This document shows, in pieces, positions 18,665-26,523 of a stretch of 61,873 nt of DNA; positions within the stretch are counted from its first letter, which is position 1; every line of letters begins with the position of its first letter. The translations under genes and the position numbers were made by a program. Source of the stretch: an uncultured Flavobacteriales bacterium (GTDB taxonomy: Bacteria > Bacteroidota > Bacteroidia > Flavobacteriales_D > Crocinitomicaceae); assembly GCA_905480145.1 (NCBI GenBank), contig CAJQPA010000019.1, positions 1 to 61,873 of the forward strand. The letters are read 5' to 3'. The notes beneath the pieces were generated by a model. It had not been told where the DNA came from and searched no databases. It was given only the letters and a program-made list of their open reading frames with translations.

Positions 18665-19310
18665 ATTAAAGGAAAACATATTACCGATTTCAGTAATCTT
18701 ACTTCTGATTTTTTACGGTGTTGGGTTAGTCAATGTTCTCATTGGAAATGAGTCAATCATGCGGCTTAGCTATCTCAACTTAATAATATCGACTCTGGTC
18801 TTATTTACCAATCACAAATCATGGAACGCCCGAATAATATTGAATTTAATTCTTGTTGGGCTATTTGGATATACACTTGAGGTCATTGGAGTTCATACAG
18901 GAGTTTTATTTGGAGAATACACATACGGAAATGCTTTAGGCTTTAAAGTTTTTGAGGTGCCTCTTGTAATGGCATTAAACTGGGTTATTCTCAGTTATAT
19001 TACATTAAAATTCGGTATTTACCTCTTTAAAAGCAATGCAGTTAGTGTTATTTTTGCTAGTGCGATCATGACGGCGCTTGATCTTTTAATAGAGCCTGTT
19101 GCTGTCAGATATGACTTTTGGATGTGGTTTGAACATGGCCTAGAAACACCAAATTCAATTCCAATTCAAAATTATATAGCATGGTTCGTATTTGCAATAA
19201 TTCTGAACAGTCTTCTAGTGTCTGACCTTCGAAAATCATCAAATAAATTCTGGCCATATTTATTAATAACAATGACCGTTTTTTTTGTGACATTAAATTT
19301 TCTTTCATGA
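18657..19310 (+). CDS. Carotenoid biosynthesis membrane protein (DUF422, CruF-related)
   Basis: A 217-residue protein with six to seven hydrophobic segments. The conserved DUF422 features are GYTLEVIGVHTGVLFGEYTYG near 75-95 (Glu and His within the membrane) and ALDLLIEPVAVRYDFWMW near 141-158. Members include the C-1',2' carotenoid hydratase CruF (bisanhydrobacterioruberin hydratase in archaea). It overlaps crtI by eight bases and precedes a lycopene cyclase, so a role in carotenoid modification is well supported; the exact reaction is inferred. Confidence 0.85.
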   Translation: MIKLKENILPISVILLLIFYGVGLVNVLIGNESIMRLSYLNLIISTLVLFTNHKSWNARIILNLILVGLFGYTLEVIGVHTGVLFGEYTYGNALGFKVFEVPLVMALNWVILSYITLKFGIYLFKSNAVSVIFASAIMTALDLLIEPVAVRYDFWMWFEHGLETPNSIPIQNYIAWFVFAIILNSLLVSDLRKSSNKFWPYLLITMTVFFVTLNFLS

Positions 19311-19370
19311 TTGTTTTAGCACCAATGAAGCCCATAAATGAAACTAGAAATTCTCTGATAAATAATTAAT

Positions 19371-20054
19371 ATGACTCACCTATACCTTTACATAAATTTA
19401 TTTACAATCTTGTTCCCGTTGGCTTTAAGTTTTGACAAAAAAGTAGCATTCTACAAAAGTTGGGGAAGACTTTTTCGAGGTATTATTATCATGTCAATGA
19501 TATTTATTCCTTGGGACATATTGTTTACAAAAGCAGGGATATGGGGGTTCAATCCCAGTTATCTTTCCGGTATTTATTTCTTTAATCTTCCCATTGAAGA
19601 GTGTTTGTTTTTTCTTACGGTGCCTTTTGCCTCAGTCTTTATTTACGCATGCTTAGAGGCTTATTTCCCTAAAAAAATTAAAGTTGCCGGTAAAACAACT
19701 CTAACGATATTTTCAATTATTTTAATTGGATTTGGTTTATTGTATTTAGATAAATCATACACATCTTTCACCTTCATTTTATGCGGACTATTTATTTTGA
19801 TGCTACAGCATGTCTTAAAAGTAACGTTCTTGCCTCAATTTTTCAGAGCTTATGTTATTGTTCTTATCCCCTTCTTTATGGTAAACGGTGTCTTAACAGG
19901 AAGCTTTATTGATAATGAAATTGTTTGGTACAGCAATAATCATATTACCAACTTTAGAATTGGGACTATTCCAATTGAGGATTTTATCTACAATCTCCTC
20001 ATGTTACTATTAACTATTACGGTTTATGAGAAAAGTCGTAAGACTATCAAGTAA
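19371..20054 (+). CDS. Lycopene cyclase, fused CrtYc/CrtYd (heterodimer-type) membrane enzyme
   Basis: A 227-residue integral membrane protein with about seven hydrophobic segments in two similar halves. Each half carries a Pro-x-Glu motif: NLPIEECLFFLTVPF near 72-86 and TIPIEDFIYNLLMLL near 202-216. This is the arrangement of fused CrtYc-CrtYd lycopene cyclases, which cyclise lycopene ends to beta-ionone rings without a bound FAD Rossmann domain. It is the last gene of the carotenoid cluster. Together with crtB, crtI and the DUF422 gene it could make beta- or gamma-carotene derivatives. No crtZ or crtW is in the window. The convergent exonuclease gene ends ten bases away. Confidence 0.88.
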   Translation: MTHLYLYINLFTILFPLALSFDKKVAFYKSWGRLFRGIIIMSMIFIPWDILFTKAGIWGFNPSYLSGIYFFNLPIEECLFFLTVPFASVFIYACLEAYFPKKIKVAGKTTLTIFSIILIGFGLLYLDKSYTSFTFILCGLFILMLQHVLKVTFLPQFFRAYVIVLIPFFMVNGVLTGSFIDNEIVWYSNNHITNFRIGTIPIEDFIYNLLMLLLTITVYEKSRKTIK

Positions 20055-20064
20055 AACTTTGATC

Positions 20065-20829
20065 CTACTCAATATTTATTCCCACTGGGCAGTGATCAGA
20101 CCCTTTAATATCATTAAGAATATAGGCGTCAGAAATTTTATCCAATAATACGGAAGAAGCTAAAAAGTAATCAATTCTCCAGCCTACATTTCTGTCTCTC
20201 GCTCCTCCTCTATAACTCCACCATGAGTATTTGACTTCTTCGCTATTTTTTTCTCTGAACGTATCAACAAAACCATTGTTCGTATAATTATTTATTCCGT
20301 CTATCTCTTGCTGCATATAACCAGCAGACTTATTGTAATTGGGTTTCGGACGGGCCAAATCAATATCTTTATGTGCGACATTTAAGTCTCCACAAACTAA
20401 AACGGGTTTATTCTTTTCTAATTTTTGAATGTACTCTAAAAAGTCAGCATCCCATTTTTGCCGATAATCTAACCTCCTTAAGTCGTTTCCCGAATTAGGC
20501 GTGTAAACAGTCACTAAGAAATAATCAGTGTATTCAGCGCAGATTATTCTACCTTCTTGATCATGCTCTTTAATCCCCATGTCGTAAGTCACATTTAAGG
20601 GTTCAATTTTAGAGAAAATTGCGGTTCCCGAATATCCTTTCTTAACAGCTTGATTTGCATATATCACATAATCTGATAACATATCTGAAACAGTATCTTT
20701 TACCTGATCCACAGAAGCTTTCGTTTCCTGAAGACAAATGATATCGGGATTCAATCCTTTCATATCTTCAAAAAATGTTTTTTTTGAAATTGCCCTTACT
20801 CCGTTCACATTAAATGAAATTATTTTCAT
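20065..20829 (-). CDS. xth: Exodeoxyribonuclease III (AP endonuclease)
   Basis: A class II AP endonuclease and 3'-exonuclease of base excision repair. Family motifs: SFNVNGVRA near 5-13, ICLQETKA with the metal-binding Glu near 33-40, VCGDLNVAHKDIDLARP near 145-161, the WSYRGGARDRNVGWRIDYF segment near 209-227, and SDHCPV near the C-terminus. I chose the ATG at 20829 (254 residues, MKIISFNVNG); a GTG two codons earlier is possible but needless. Monocistronic, lying between the carotenoid cluster and a secreted peptidase gene. Confidence 0.96.
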   Translation of the reverse strand: MKIISFNVNGVRAISKKTFFEDMKGLNPDIICLQETKASVDQVKDTVSDMLSDYVIYANQAVKKGYSGTAIFSKIEPLNVTYDMGIKEHDQEGRIICAEYTDYFLVTVYTPNSGNDLRRLDYRQKWDADFLEYIQKLEKNKPVLVCGDLNVAHKDIDLARPKPNYNKSAGYMQQEIDGINNYTNNGFVDTFREKNSEEVKYSWWSYRGGARDRNVGWRIDYFLASSVLLDKISDAYILNDIKGSDHCPVGINIE

Positions 20830-20867
20830 ACTCACAATTTGTTGGTTCGATATTCTATTTCAAACAT

Positions 20868-20899
20868 AAAAAAAAGCCCCGAATTAACGGAGCTCTTTT
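20868..20899 (-). terminator. Intrinsic terminator of the secreted subtilase gene
   Basis: On the minus strand, GAGCTCCGTTAATTCGGGGC forms a GC-rich stem (one mismatch) followed by eight T residues (A tract 20868-20875). It begins about 37 bases after the peptidase stop. Confidence 0.8.
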
Positions 20900-20935
20900 C
20901 ACTAATAAACTATATTAATTTGATTTCTATCAAAC

Positions 20936-23290
20936 CTACTTCGCAACGATAATTTTATTTGTTAATAACGTATTACCATCACTACCTAGAATCTTATAGA
21001 AGTATGTCCCTCCATCGAAGTTTTCAACATCAATCGTAGTTGTCTCAGAATCTATTCTTTTAGAAACAATTACTTTCCCTACAACATCTACAATCTCTAA
21101 TTCAACCATGTTTGCGCTTGTAACTTTAAAGTTCACAATGCTGTTTGCAGGGTTTGGATATACTGAAACATAATCTGCAGCATTCTCTGTAATTGAAGAA
21201 TTATCTTGCATGATAACAACAAGATCTCGACACTTTTGATAAGTTCCACAATCTGTCGTATAATCCAAACAAACCGTATACGTTCCTCCTGTAGCATATG
21301 AATGAGAAGGACTCTGCTCATTACTACTGTTTGAATCTCCGAAATCCCAAGAATAAGTACCTCCAGTCAACGTTGGATTAAACGTTACATCTAAGAAAGC
21401 TGAACTCCACGAGAAATTAATCGTTGGTAATCCCGGCTCTACAATTGTAACAACTTCTTGCACTGAACATCCAGTTGGAACATCAGTAATATTTACAGTG
21501 TAATCACCGGCACCTAAGTTAGTGTATGCATCTCCCGCTGGACCATCAACCCATTGATAAGTATATGATGTTCCTCCAGTAGCACTTGCAGTAGCATCTC
21601 CGTCTGTTAAACCGTTACATGAAATATCATTGGAATTAATACTTCCTGTTATCTCTGTATTATAAGTCAACGTATAGCTGATAGTCGTATCACAAGAAGC
21701 ACCATCACTAATAACTAGTTCATAAAGCCCATCACCTAATGTTGTGATATTATCTACGTCACCTCCAGCAACACCCCAATCGTATGTGTAACCTGGAGTT
21801 CCTCCAGTAACCACAACTGATATACTACCATCATCGATTCCAGCACAACTTGGCTCAACCACAGTACTTACCGTTGTCATTCCACAAATTTCAATGACAC
21901 AAGTTTCAGCCATTAAATTATCTATTGTGTTAAATGAATTTAAACGACCACCTGTCATAAACTTATTGGCCAATTGTGCTTTTACATCCACACCATCAAG
22001 CATCGCTTGCAGAACTAAGTCAGCCCCGTTTTGCGGGTCAGCAATAACTAAATCCATAAAGTTTGGACAAGGTATAGAATAAGCCAGACCAATAACCCCA
22101 GCTGTTAAAGGACATGAAAATGAAGTTCCTGTTGTCGTCGTAATTCCATTAGTTCCAGCAGTCGTTACAACATTAACACCTGGTGCACCAAAAGCGATTG
22201 TTTGGTCCCCATAACCTCCTTGAGTATTATCGTTATGATCAGTTCTACCAACACCAATCATATATTGAGTTGCACATCCTGTAGGCATATCTCCAACTAC
22301 ATCTACATCTAAATTTGAATTCGTTGTAGCCCCTACATTCAAAATACCAGCTTCACCCATAGTTGTGTAAAAATTACACCATATTGGGTGATTATTTTGG
22401 TCTTCAGCATCAATTCCCCAAGAAGAACTTGTCGCAACAACAAAGGCTCCTTCTGTTCCACCTGATGTATTCCATAAAACTCTCATGTCATAAGGATATT
22501 GATATGCGGCAATTGCGTTAGCATCCGTATTAATATTGTATCCACCAACGACCATTAGTTTAACGTCCCAATTTGCTCCAACAACATTTAATCCGTTATC
22601 TCCTTTTGCTCCCATCATACCAAGGCAGTTGGTTCCATGTGCTCCAGTTCCAGGATTATCGTTCCCTGCGACCGGATTCCATCCATCGTAATCATCAACA
22701 TAACCATTTCCATCATCATCAATACCATTATTTTCAATCTCTCCAGCATTAAACCAACGATTTGGGCTAATATCTTGATGATCTAAATTTCCACTTTCAA
22801 TTAGGCAAAGAACAATGTCATGACCAGAAGCTGTTGTTCCACCAGTAGTAACGTCCCAAGCTAAATCAGAATCAATATCAGCATCAGTAGTACCTCCAGT
22901 TTGTCCCGTATTATTATGATGCCATTGTGACGTAAATGATGGGTCACCAGGAAGAGTTGATCGCAACTCCAAATAATAGTTGTTTTGAACAATCTCAACA
23001 TTTTTTTGAGAGTACATCCAATACTTTAAATTTTCATGTGAAACAGCATTGTGATCAAACTTGACCAACCAAATATTTGCTGTATGCGATAGTTGACTTC
23101 CAATTGTCAAATTAAAACTTGGTGGCGCTTGAGAAATAACATCGCGCATGTCAGATTTTTCAATCAATTGGACAATCATGTCGCCGTTAATGAAGTCATT
23201 TTGTGTTGCCTTTTGAGGGGCTTCTTGCGCTTCAGCTGACAAAGAAATAAGAAAAATCATTCCAAAAAGGAACGTAAGAGTAGTTTTCAT
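20936..23290 (-). CDS. Secreted S8 (subtilisin-like) peptidase with SprB-like repeats, PKD domain and T9SS sorting domain; catalytic Asp replaced by Glu
   Basis: A 784-residue protein. A signal peptide covers 1-21. A propeptide-like region precedes an S8 domain (about 135-455) with HGT at H218 and GTSFSCP at S390. Where family members have D-T/S-G the sequence reads CLIESGNLDHQD, so the catalytic Asp position is Glu165. NVGATTNSN probably supplies the oxyanion Asn. Two SprB-type repeats follow (about 470-545 and 548-615), each with a GGT/S-x-Y-Y-x-W core. A PKD domain (YSWDFGDSN near 645-653) comes next. The type A sorting domain, beginning VYPNPA near 711, directs export by the type IX system and anchoring at the surface. 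Monocistronic with its own terminator. Whether it is proteolytically active is open. Confidence 0.93.
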   Translation of the reverse strand: MKTTLTFLFGMIFLISLSAEAQEAPQKATQNDFINGDMIVQLIEKSDMRDVISQAPPSFNLTIGSQLSHTANIWLVKFDHNAVSHENLKYWMYSQKNVEIVQNNYYLELRSTLPGDPSFTSQWHHNNTGQTGGTTDADIDSDLAWDVTTGGTTASGHDIVLCLIESGNLDHQDISPNRWFNAGEIENNGIDDDGNGYVDDYDGWNPVAGNDNPGTGAHGTNCLGMMGAKGDNGLNVVGANWDVKLMVVGGYNINTDANAIAAYQYPYDMRVLWNTSGGTEGAFVVATSSSWGIDAEDQNNHPIWCNFYTTMGEAGILNVGATTNSNLDVDVVGDMPTGCATQYMIGVGRTDHNDNTQGGYGDQTIAFGAPGVNVVTTAGTNGITTTTGTSFSCPLTAGVIGLAYSIPCPNFMDLVIADPQNGADLVLQAMLDGVDVKAQLANKFMTGGRLNSFNTIDNLMAETCVIEICGMTTVSTVVEPSCAGIDDGSISVVVTGGTPGYTYDWGVAGGDVDNITTLGDGLYELVISDGASCDTTISYTLTYNTEITGSINSNDISCNGLTDGDATASATGGTSYTYQWVDGPAGDAYTNLGAGDYTVNITDVPTGCSVQEVVTIVEPGLPTINFSWSSAFLDVTFNPTLTGGTYSWDFGDSNSSNEQSPSHSYATGGTYTVCLDYTTDCGTYQKCRDLVVIMQDNSSITENAADYVSVYPNPANSIVNFKVTSANMVELEIVDVVGKVIVSKRIDSETTTIDVENFDGGTYFYKILGSDGNTLLTNKIIVAK

Positions 23291-23405
23291 AATTATAGTT
23301 TTATTATAGTTCTAGAATAACGTTAAATGTAAGGATAAGGTTGGAATAATCAAAACAAGTTGCCACTTAACTTCAATCATTTCCGCCGCATATATGAGAA
23401 TTCAT

Positions 23406-23413
23406 TATATTTG
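23406..23413 (+). promoter_or_regulatory. -7 promoter element of the secreted phosphodiesterase gene
   Basis: TATATTTG matches TAnnTTTG exactly and ends 22 bases before the ATG at 23436. Confidence 0.45.
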
Positions 23414-23435
23414 ATATCATTAACTAGTATTCACC

Positions 23436-24296
23436 ATGAAACATTTCTATTGCGTAATCGCATTTCTAACTTGTTTTACATTCAATGGATTTGGTCAGTC
23501 GGTAAAGTCTTTAAACATCGTTTCTTGGAATGTTTTTTTGCGCCCAGCTATTCTTAATGATAACCAAATGGGGCGAGTTGATAACATTTCAGAATACTTA
23601 TTATCAACGGAAGCAGATGTCCTAGTATTACAAGAAGTATTTCATAAAAAAGCGAGAAAATCATTGTTCAAAAAACTTGCTCCATGCTATCAATTCAGAT
23701 CTAAAGTTGGTAAGCGCAGTTTCTTTGGCGTTTCTTCTGGCGTTGTTATTCTTTCTAAACATAAAATTACAGAAGAACATCAAGTGTCATTTAAAAAAGC
23801 AAAAGGAAGTGATAAAATGGCAAAAAAAGGCGCAATATCCGCCGTCATTCAATTCTTCAATACTAAAATTCAAATTATTGGCACGCACCTGCAAGCTGGC
23901 GGAGGAGTGCAAAGAAAAAACATTAGACAAAGTCAGATTAAACAACTTAAATCATTGGAGGATACAACGGCAATTACTTCTCTCTATGTAGGTGATTTTA
24001 ATATTGAAAATGGCACGGAGCCATACATAGAGATGATGTTGACGCTTGGGTGTGTAAATGACGAAATTAATGGTGAGATCAAAGCAACTGCCAACTTCTC
24101 GGATCAAGAATTATATCCTACCAAAGGAAAATCAAAATGGATTGATTTCATCCTTCTAAAAAAATGGCGTTCTAAATCAAAGAAAAAAGTTCGCTTCAAA
24201 AAGTCAATAATTGAGTGTCCAAAATTTTTAAAAAAAGGGCGGCTTTCTCGACTTTCGGACCACAACCCGATACACAGTTCATTAATTATAGAATAG
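23436..24296 (+). CDS. Exported endonuclease/exonuclease/phosphatase-family protein (sphingomyelinase-like)
   Basis: A 286-residue Mg-dependent phosphodiesterase of the EEP fold. Residues 1-20 are a signal peptide ending FGFGQ/FNGFGQ-like before SVKSLN. Family residues: SWNVFLRP near 30-37, VLQEVF with the metal Glu near 64-69, GTHLQAGGG near 148-156, VGDFNIENG near 183-191, and SDHNPI near the C-terminus. The spacing and the HLQAG segment are closest to bacterial neutral sphingomyelinases (phospholipase C), which hydrolyse phosphocholine headgroups. Flavobacteria make sphingolipids themselves, so the substrate may be endogenous or host lipid; this is inferred. Monocistronic with a TATATTTG promoter element. 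Confidence 0.85.
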   Translation: MKHFYCVIAFLTCFTFNGFGQSVKSLNIVSWNVFLRPAILNDNQMGRVDNISEYLLSTEADVLVLQEVFHKKARKSLFKKLAPCYQFRSKVGKRSFFGVSSGVVILSKHKITEEHQVSFKKAKGSDKMAKKGAISAVIQFFNTKIQIIGTHLQAGGGVQRKNIRQSQIKQLKSLEDTTAITSLYVGDFNIENGTEPYIEMMLTLGCVNDEINGEIKATANFSDQELYPTKGKSKWIDFILLKKWRSKSKKKVRFKKSIIECPKFLKKGRLSRLSDHNPIHSSLIIE

Positions 24297-24332
24297 CCAA
24301 CAGAAAATAAGACATCGAATCAATTCTATGTT

Positions 24333-24340
24333 TATCTTTG
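24333..24340 (+). promoter_or_regulatory. -7 promoter element of mutS2, nearly leaderless
   Basis: TATCTTTG, an exact consensus match, ends seven bases before the ATG at 24348, so the transcript should have a leader of only a few bases. Confidence 0.5.
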
Positions 24341-24347
24341 TTCCAAG

Positions 24348-26471
24348 ATGAAATTTGATCAGCAAACCATAGAAGATTTAGAATTCTCAACAATTAGAGA
24401 ATGGCTCGAGAGCTATGCGTTTTCAGAATCAGCAAAGAATAGGTTGAATGTCTTGTCTCCAATGTCACGCAAAGAAGATTTGGTGATAGAGCTAAAAAAA
24501 GTAAACGAACTGTTAGAAATAAAAACAGAAGGTGAAACTTTTCCCAGAATCGAATTTGAAGAATTACATTCTGAAATTAAACTTCTCCCAATAAAGAATG
24601 CTTCTATTAATTTAGAGGGTTTCATGAGAATATATACCGCTTCGATATTAGTTAACAGTCTTCTCTTTTTTTTTGACAAAAGAGAAAAGGAGTATCCGAT
24701 TCTTAACTCTATTTTAAATGATGTTTTCTATACAAAGGAAATAATTGATTGCATCCAATTGGTTTTTGACAAAAAGGGTAATATTAAAGATGACGCCTCG
24801 GAAACTCTTTTTTCGATTAGAACACAACTGAAATCTGTCAAAAAACAGATTAATAAAAATTTCGATAGAGAAGTTAAAAAATTGATGAAAGACAACATTC
24901 TTGGTGACACCAAAGAAACTTTCATCGACGAGAGAAGAGTTCTAACTGTCTTGGCAAATCATAAACGTAAAATTTCAGGATCTGTAATTGGGTCGAGTAA
25001 AACAGGTAATTTCACGTACATAGAGCCTCAAGTCAACATCGCTTTAAACAACGAGTATGAAATGCTCCAGGATGATGAGCGAAAAGAAATCTTTAAAATC
25101 CTTCAGGTTCTCAAAACGGAATTACACGGTCATATTCAATTGATTAAGGACTATCAGAAAGTGCTTATTGAATTCGATTTCGTTCGCGCGAAATGTAAAC
25201 TCGCAATAGAACTAGATTGTTGCTTGCCTCATCTTTCAGATGAATTGGAAATCGAATTAATCGATGCATATCATCCAATACTTTTAAAGAATAATAAAGC
25301 ACAACATAAAGAAACTCTTCCTCAGTATATTAAAATGGATAAGTTCTCCAGAATGCTGGTCATATCAGGACCAAATGCTGGAGGAAAGAGTATTACTTTA
25401 AAATCAATAGGAATACTTCAGTTGATGTTGCAATCGGGTTTATTGGTTCCTGTGAACCCAAATAGCAGAATGTGTTTGTTTCAAAATATATTAAGCGATA
25501 TTGGAGATAATCAATCCATTGCCAATGAGTTAAGTACTTATTCTTATCGGTTGAAAAGAATGAATCAATTCCTAGAAGTAGCTAACCGCAAAACGCTTTT
25601 TCTCCTCGATGAATTTGGAACCGGTTCCGATCCAGATCTAGGAGGTGCATTAGCCGAGGTTATATTTGAATCACTGTATAATAAGAAAAGCTATGCCGTT
25701 ATTACCACACACTATAACAACATTAAACTTAAAGCTAATCAATTGAAGAATGCTGTAAATGGCAGTATGTTATTCAATGCAGAAACCTTAGAACCTAGGT
25801 ATCAATTTTCTATGGGGCAACCTGGGAGTTCTTTCACCTTTGAAGTTGCAAAAATCAATGGGATTCCGGATGAATTAATCGCTGAAGCAAAGAATAGACT
25901 GAGTGACAACAAAGTTAAAATGGATCGACTCCTTAATGACTTACAGAAAGAAAAATCTTATTTGACTCGTCTCACAGCAGAGCACATCGAAGCGCAAGAC
26001 ATTGCTCAAAAAGCATTAATTGAGTACACTGAAAAAAAAGAGCTCTACGATTCAAAATTAAAATCATTTAGAGAGAATGCCGATACCAACCAGAAATTAA
26101 TTAACGCTGGACAAAAATTACTTTCTTTCATTTCGAAATACAACATTAATACAAGGAAAAAGTCAATTAACAATGACCTTCTTGAAGAAGTTAGGAAATA
26201 CTTTGCCGTTGAAAAGTCAAAAACTGTCAGTGTCAAAGAAAAAGAAAAATTGAAAAAGTCGGGAGTTGTTTCATCTAAGAAAAAGAAGAAGCAAACTACT
26301 CCTGCTCAAGACGCGCATCACAGAGATAAAATAAAGGTCGGATCAAGTGTTAAACTGATCGCAACAAAACAAACAGGTGTTGTTGAGGAAATAAAAGGCG
26401 ATAATGTTACTGTTTCCTTTGGATTCCTTCGCATGAAAGTAAAATTGGATAAGTTGAGTTTTGTGAAATAA
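24348..26471 (+). CDS. mutS2: MutS2-family ATPase lacking an Smr domain
   Basis: A MutS-family protein of the MutS2 branch, which acts on recombination intermediates or collided ribosomes, not classical mismatches. Residues 1-290 are the helical core/clamp. Walker A GPNAGGKSIT lies near 341-350. Walker B TLFLLDEFGTGSDPDLGGAL lies near 418-437. A long charged coiled coil (about 515-640) and a Lys-rich linker follow. The C-terminal 50 residues form a small beta domain (KIKVGSSVKLIATKQTGVVE). The chain stops at 707 residues with no Smr endonuclease domain (typical MutS2 has about 780), a form common in Bacteroidota. The promoter is almost at the start codon. Confidence 0.93.
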   Translation: MKFDQQTIEDLEFSTIREWLESYAFSESAKNRLNVLSPMSRKEDLVIELKKVNELLEIKTEGETFPRIEFEELHSEIKLLPIKNASINLEGFMRIYTASILVNSLLFFFDKREKEYPILNSILNDVFYTKEIIDCIQLVFDKKGNIKDDASETLFSIRTQLKSVKKQINKNFDREVKKLMKDNILGDTKETFIDERRVLTVLANHKRKISGSVIGSSKTGNFTYIEPQVNIALNNEYEMLQDDERKEIFKILQVLKTELHGHIQLIKDYQKVLIEFDFVRAKCKLAIELDCCLPHLSDELEIELIDAYHPILLKNNKAQHKETLPQYIKMDKFSRMLVISGPNAGGKSITLKSIGILQLMLQSGLLVPVNPNSRMCLFQNILSDIGDNQSIANELSTYSYRLKRMNQFLEVANRKTLFLLDEFGTGSDPDLGGALAEVIFESLYNKKSYAVITTHYNNIKLKANQLKNAVNGSMLFNAETLEPRYQFSMGQPGSSFTFEVAKINGIPDELIAEAKNRLSDNKVKMDRLLNDLQKEKSYLTRLTAEHIEAQDIAQKALIEYTEKKELYDSKLKSFRENADTNQKLINAGQKLLSFISKYNINTRKKSINNDLLEEVRKYFAVEKSKTVSVKEKEKLKKSGVVSSKKKKKQTTPAQDAHHRDKIKVGSSVKLIATKQTGVVEEIKGDNVTVSFGFLRMKVKLDKLSFVK

Positions 26472-26523
26472 GAATTGAAGAAATCATTTGTTTTTTATCT
26501 TAAAAACATCAACCAAGTTTCAA

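Noticed and set aside
26472-26523. Hidden Smr domain of mutS2 after a frameshift
   Set aside because: The 52 bases before the sulfotransferase stop cannot hold an 80-residue domain and no open frame continues.
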